From positions 1-8,030 of the forward strand of contig CANRAN010000059.1 in the NCBI GenBank assembly GCA_947628595.1: DNA of 8,030 nt. Reading direction: 5' to 3'. The DNA is from an uncultured Clostridia bacterium (GTDB lineage Bacteria > Bacillota > Clostridia > Oscillospirales > Acutalibacteraceae). The notes under the pieces are model-generated. The model was not told the origin of the DNA. It did no database searches and was given only the letters and a program-made list of their open reading frames with translations. Both the position numbers and the translations under genes were made by a program. Shown one piece after another: positions 5,797-8,030 of this stretch (positions are counted from its first letter, which is position 1; every line of letters begins with the position of its first letter).

Positions 5797-6441
5797 TTAT
5801 TCTTTTTTGAATACAGATTTCGGTGCACCGCATATTGGGCAAACCCAATCATCAGGCAGCTCCTCAAACGGAACAAGCTCATCACTGTATTCGTATTTGC
5901 AGATATTACATACGTACTTTTCTGTTTTTTCTACCTCCTCCTCAATATAGGTAGGAGCATATTTCGGGGACTTTCCCTTTATAACATTACGGTAGTAATC
6001 ATACGTCATTGGCTTACCGTTGATCTTCTCACTCCCTGCTCTCGGCTCGGCAATAAAGATAGTATGTGTAACGGTTTCCACAACATTTACTACCTTGCAT
6101 AAAAACCAACAGCAGATATTCTCCTGAATAACGGGTGCGCCCTCTCTGAGAATCTTATATTTTACATTGGCAAGCTTATCTGTATCTCTGCCCGAGGTAT
6201 AGCCAAGCGCTCCGATAGCAGTACCTGTGGTATCCTCCGACAATACACTGACAGTAAATTCACCGTATTTCTTTATACATTCGTTTGTATAGTTGTTATG
6301 ATTGATGCTCACCGCTATCGTCATAGGCAGGGATGAAATCTGCATCACTGTATTTACTATACAAGCATTTGGAGCCCTGTCCCCACGCACACCAATGGCA
6401 AACATACCATAGGAAAGCGAAGAAAGTATCTTATCATACAT
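5797..6441 (-). CDS. High-molecular-weight rubredoxin (flavin reductase domain + rubredoxin)
   Basis: 214 residues with two domains. Residues 1 to about 155 are a flavin-reductase-like FMN-binding split barrel (MYDKILSSLSYGMFAIGV, NACIVNTVMQISSLP, GEFTVSVLSED). Residues 176-214 are a rubredoxin with iron cysteines C178, C181, C201 and C204 (YVCNICKYEY and WVCPICGAPK), preceded by a charged linker (TYIEEEVEKTEK). The family known as Hrb in Moorella passes electrons from NADH:rubredoxin oxidoreductase to the flavo-diiron protein FprA, which reduces O2 or NO. That partnership is expected by homology but no partner gene is in the window. Only 19 residues separate the cysteine pairs, against about 29 in free-standing rubredoxins, so the loop is shortened. 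AAGGGG 8 nt before the ATG supports the start. The gene has its own promoter at 6493-6521, and no hairpin follows its stop. Confidence 0.92.
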   Translation of the reverse strand: MYDKILSSLSYGMFAIGVRGDRAPNACIVNTVMQISSLPMTIAVSINHNNYTNECIKKYGEFTVSVLSEDTTGTAIGALGYTSGRDTDKLANVKYKILREGAPVIQENICCWFLCKVVNVVETVTHTIFIAEPRAGSEKINGKPMTYDYYRNVIKGKSPKYAPTYIEEEVEKTEKYVCNICKYEYSDELVPFEELPDDWVCPICGAPKSVFKKE

Positions 6442-6492
6442 TTTAATAACCCCTTCCCAAAAGAATTACTCTTTCGTATAAATCTTAGCTAT

Positions 6493-6521
6493 ATAATACC
6501 ATAATCCCATCGATTTTACAA
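6493..6521 (-). promoter_or_regulatory. Sigma-A-type promoter of the high-molecular-weight rubredoxin gene
   Basis: On the minus strand TTGTAA (6521-6516), a 17-bp spacer and TATTAT (6498-6493), with TG one base before the -10 box. The transcript should start near 6486, giving a leader of about 45 nt. The -35 box overlaps an inverted repeat TACAA-N7-TTGTA at 6517-6533, a possible but unassigned operator. Confidence 0.65.
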
Positions 6522-6553
6522 GAATAATTTGTATATTATATTGTTTTAAAATC

Positions 6554-6605
6554 AAAAAACGTCTCAGTCGGACTACGGAATATTAATATATATCCCGCAG
6601 CCCGA
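6554..6605 (-). terminator. Hairpin with delayed U tract after spoVAC
   Basis: In the minus-strand transcript 16 bases (6605-6590) pair with 16 bases (6583-6568) around a 6-nt loop, with three G-U wobbles. U6 (6559-6554) follows after an 8-nt gap. The wobbles become A-C mismatches in the opposite transcript, so the structure belongs to the minus strand. It lies 17 bp after the spoVAC stop codon and upstream of the rubredoxin promoter, so it should end the spoVAC transcript. The gap before the U tract makes it a non-standard intrinsic terminator. Confidence 0.6.
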
Positions 6606-6621
6606 AAGAAGTTAAGCTTGC

Positions 6622-7065
6622 CTATACGGATTTTATAATAAACAGAATAATACCGTACAATACTGAGGCAACTGTGCCATATACTATAACGGGTCCTGCT
6701 ATGATGAACATCTTTGCACCAAGCCCGGGAATATAGCCCTCACTTTTGAATTCCATGGCAGGAGATGCCACTGCGTTGGAAAATCCTGTTATCGGAACGA
6801 GTGTTCCGGCTCCTCCGAGCTTTGCAATATTGTCATACCAGCCAAAGGCTGTAAACAATGCTGCCAAAAATACAAGGGTTACACTTGTAAGACAGCGTGC
6901 ATCCTTGATATCGTAGCCTAAAAGACCGTAGCTGTCCGTTATTGCCTGACCGATTATACATATAAGACCCCCGATAAAAAAAGCCCCAAGACAATCTCGT
7001 AATATACGACTGTTCGGAGAAGCTTTTTTTACCATAGAGGAATATTCTTCAATGGTTACATTCAT
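6622..7065 (-). CDS. spoVAC: Stage V sporulation protein AC (SpoVAC)
   Basis: Subunit of the SpoVA membrane channel that moves Ca-dipicolinate into the forespore and out during germination. SpoVAC itself has been described as a mechanosensitive channel in Bacillus. The 147 residues match the family length. Family features are the N-terminal YSSMVKKASPNS, AFFIGGLICIIGQ (28-40, start of the first membrane segment), a second membrane segment around 59-77, GGAGTLVPITGFSNAVASPAMEFKSEG (84-110; key residues G84, P91, P102, E105) and GAKMFIIAGPVIVYG (116-130) in the last hydrophobic stretch. The MEFKSEG block separates it from its homologue SpoVAEB. AAGGG lies 11 nt before the ATG at 7065. The usual partners spoVAD and spoVAE do not follow. 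A hairpin and the rubredoxin gene do, so the gene appears monocistronic here. A forespore-type promoter is proposed upstream. Confidence 0.95.
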   Translation of the reverse strand: MNVTIEEYSSMVKKASPNSRILRDCLGAFFIGGLICIIGQAITDSYGLLGYDIKDARCLTSVTLVFLAALFTAFGWYDNIAKLGGAGTLVPITGFSNAVASPAMEFKSEGYIPGLGAKMFIIAGPVIVYGTVASVLYGIILFIIKSV

Positions 7066-7096
7066 AAATAATACATCCCTTTATATGGTTTTTAAT

Positions 7097-7125
7097 TATT
7101 TTTCCATACAAAAGATTTTTTATAC
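7097..7125 (-). promoter_or_regulatory. Candidate forespore (sigma-F/sigma-G) promoter of spoVAC
   Basis: On the minus strand GTATA (7125-7121), a 15-bp spacer and GGAAAAATA (7105-7097). This resembles the Bacillus sigma-F pattern (GYATA-type -35, about 15 bp, GG-A-rich -10), which overlaps that of sigma-G. No good sigma-A promoter is seen in front of spoVAC. Forespore expression is what a SpoVA gene requires. The surrounding AT-rich sequence makes chance matches easier. Confidence 0.5.
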
Positions 7126-7165
7126 ATATCACCTGTAAAAAATAATAAAATTGATTTTTAAATTC

Positions 7166-7170
7166 AAAGG
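7166..7170 (+). promoter_or_regulatory. Ribosome binding site supporting a TTG start
   Basis: AAAGG ends 10 nt before the TTG at 7181. No ATG or GTG in this frame precedes the conserved N-terminus, and the only earlier in-frame TTG (7151) has no such site. Confidence 0.5.
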
Positions 7171-7180
7171 TTGTGTTTTC

Positions 7181-8030
7181 TTGAAAGAAATTTATCTTGA
7201 TAACAGTGCAACAACAAGAGTTTGCCGTGCGGCTGCCGAAAAGGCTGTGGAAATGATGACAAAAATATACGGCAATCCCTCCTCACTACATTCAAAGGGA
7301 CTTGAAGCAGAACATGAAATTCAAGGTGCGAGACAAATTATTGCAGATGCACTTGGTGCAGAAAAGGAAGAAATATATTTCACCTCCGGAGGAACAGAAG
7401 GAAATAATCTTTCCGTTTTCGGTGCTGTCAATGCACTTAAGAGAAGAGGTAGGAGAATAGTTACAACGGCAATAGAACACTCCTCCGTTATCGAAGCAAT
7501 GAATAAGCTTGAAATGGAGGGATTTGATGTAGTGTATCTGACACCCGATAAGAACGGAAAAATCCGCAGTGAAAATATAGCGGAAGCTGTAACAAAGGAT
7601 ACTATACTTGTCAGCATAATGGCTGTAAATAATGAAATAGGTTCAATTCAACCGATAGAATGTGTGCGCCAAGCAATACAGGCTGCAGGTTCCCCCGCAC
7701 TGTTCCATGTAGATGCGGTACAGGCATTTATGAAAATGCCTGTAATACCGAAAAAACTCGGTATAGATCTCCTCACAGTGAGCGGACATAAAATACACGC
7801 ACCAAAAGGTGTAGGTGCAGTCTACATAAAAAAGGGAGTGCGTGTGCTGCCGTTGCATTTTGGAGGTTTGCAGGAGAAAAAAATACGTCCGGGAACAGAG
7901 CCATGTCCCTCAATCTGTGCAATGGGTGCAGCCGTCAGAGAGCTAAGCAGCAAAAAAGGACGAAAGGTTTATATAGATGAGTTGAATAAATATTGCAGAA
8001 AAAGACTTAATGAAACGGACGGTATAACAA
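7181..8030 (+). CDS. Cysteine desulfurase, NifS/IscS family, 3' end missing
   Basis: A PLP enzyme that takes sulfur from cysteine for Fe-S clusters or thiolated cofactors and tRNA. The first 283 codons of an expected ~380 are present. The start is TTG, giving MKEIYLDNSATT, the standard N-terminus of the family. Key segments are GNPSSLHSKG (31-40), TSGGTEGNN (68-76), the PLP-stacking H100 in AIEHSSV, MAVNNEIGSIQP (147-158), D178 and Q181 in HVDAVQ, and the PLP-lysine K204 in SGHKIHAPKG. RPGTEP (236-241) stands where most relatives have GTEN. The catalytic cysteine loop lies beyond the window, so the subtype (IscS/NifS-like or a specialised one beside, for example, thiI) cannot be settled. It is divergent from spoVAC across 115 bp of AT-rich DNA. 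No clear plus-strand promoter was recognised there. Confidence 0.93.
   Translation, partial: MKEIYLDNSATTRVCRAAAEKAVEMMTKIYGNPSSLHSKGLEAEHEIQGARQIIADALGAEKEEIYFTSGGTEGNNLSVFGAVNALKRRGRRIVTTAIEHSSVIEAMNKLEMEGFDVVYLTPDKNGKIRSENIAEAVTKDTILVSIMAVNNEIGSIQPIECVRQAIQAAGSPALFHVDAVQAFMKMPVIPKKLGIDLLTVSGHKIHAPKGVGAVYIKKGVRVLPLHFGGLQEKKIRPGTEPCPSICAMGAAVRELSSKKGRKVYIDELNKYCRKRLNETDGIT

Noticed and set aside
5773..6102. Plus-strand open frame of 109 codons after the antisense promoter
   Set aside because: Its ATG lies inside the promoter -10 region, no ribosome binding site precedes it and it is antisense to the well-supported rubredoxin gene.
6522..6550. PerR- or Rex-type redox operator in front of the rubredoxin gene
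   Set aside because: TATAAT- and TTGT-like pieces occur, but their spacing and symmetry do not fit either regulator's known site.

Overview
The window looks like chromosome of an anaerobic, endospore-forming member of the Firmicutes, probably class Clostridia. The evidence is a clear spoVAC (dipicolinate-channel subunit), a flavoprotein fused to a rubredoxin (typical of strict anaerobes), a DegV-family remnant, strong AGGAGG-type ribosome binding sites and moderately low GC with very AT-rich intergenic regions. No tRNA, rRNA, CRISPR array, insertion sequence or phage gene was seen. Genes fill most of the window, and no gene-free stretch exceeds 300 bases.

Left part, plus strand (1-3235): the 3' part of an unrecognised acidic protein with a 39-bp (13-residue) tandem repeat runs in from the left edge. 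It is followed at 14 bp by pyrC (dihydroorotase) and 20 bp later by pyrF (type 2 OMP decarboxylase), two steps of de novo UMP synthesis. Directly after pyrF, behind an excellent ribosome binding site, lies a frameshifted and truncated remnant of a DegV-family gene. A long two-tier hairpin flanked by A and T tracts (3257-3312) ends this unit. It also ends the convergent minus-strand unit.

Middle, minus strand (3317-4514): a membrane-anchored VanY-like (peptidase M15B) protein is followed by a 93-residue RyR-domain protein, probably one transcription unit with a recognisable sigma-A-type promoter. The VanY-like protein keeps the fold signatures but has lost two of three zinc ligands, the conserved arginine and the catalytic glutamate. 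It is therefore best read as a pseudoenzyme. This pair is the least explained functional unit here.

Right part, minus strand (4750-7065): nadA (quinolinate synthase, without nadB or nadC next to it), a high-molecular-weight rubredoxin (flavin reductase domain plus rubredoxin domain) and a solitary spoVAC. The rubredoxin gene has a good sigma-A promoter. spoVAC has a sequence resembling a forespore sigma-F/sigma-G promoter and is followed by a hairpin that is well paired only in the minus-strand transcript. Between nadA and the rubredoxin gene are three TGACAAG/CTTGACA elements, two of them exactly 21 bp apart. They overlap a strong-looking promoter that points the other way, into the 3' end of the rubredoxin gene.

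Right edge, plus strand (7181-8030): the first 283 codons of a NifS/IscS-type cysteine desulfurase, starting at TTG and divergent from spoVAC. NadA needs a [4Fe-4S] cluster, so the desulfurase is a plausible but unproven functional neighbour.
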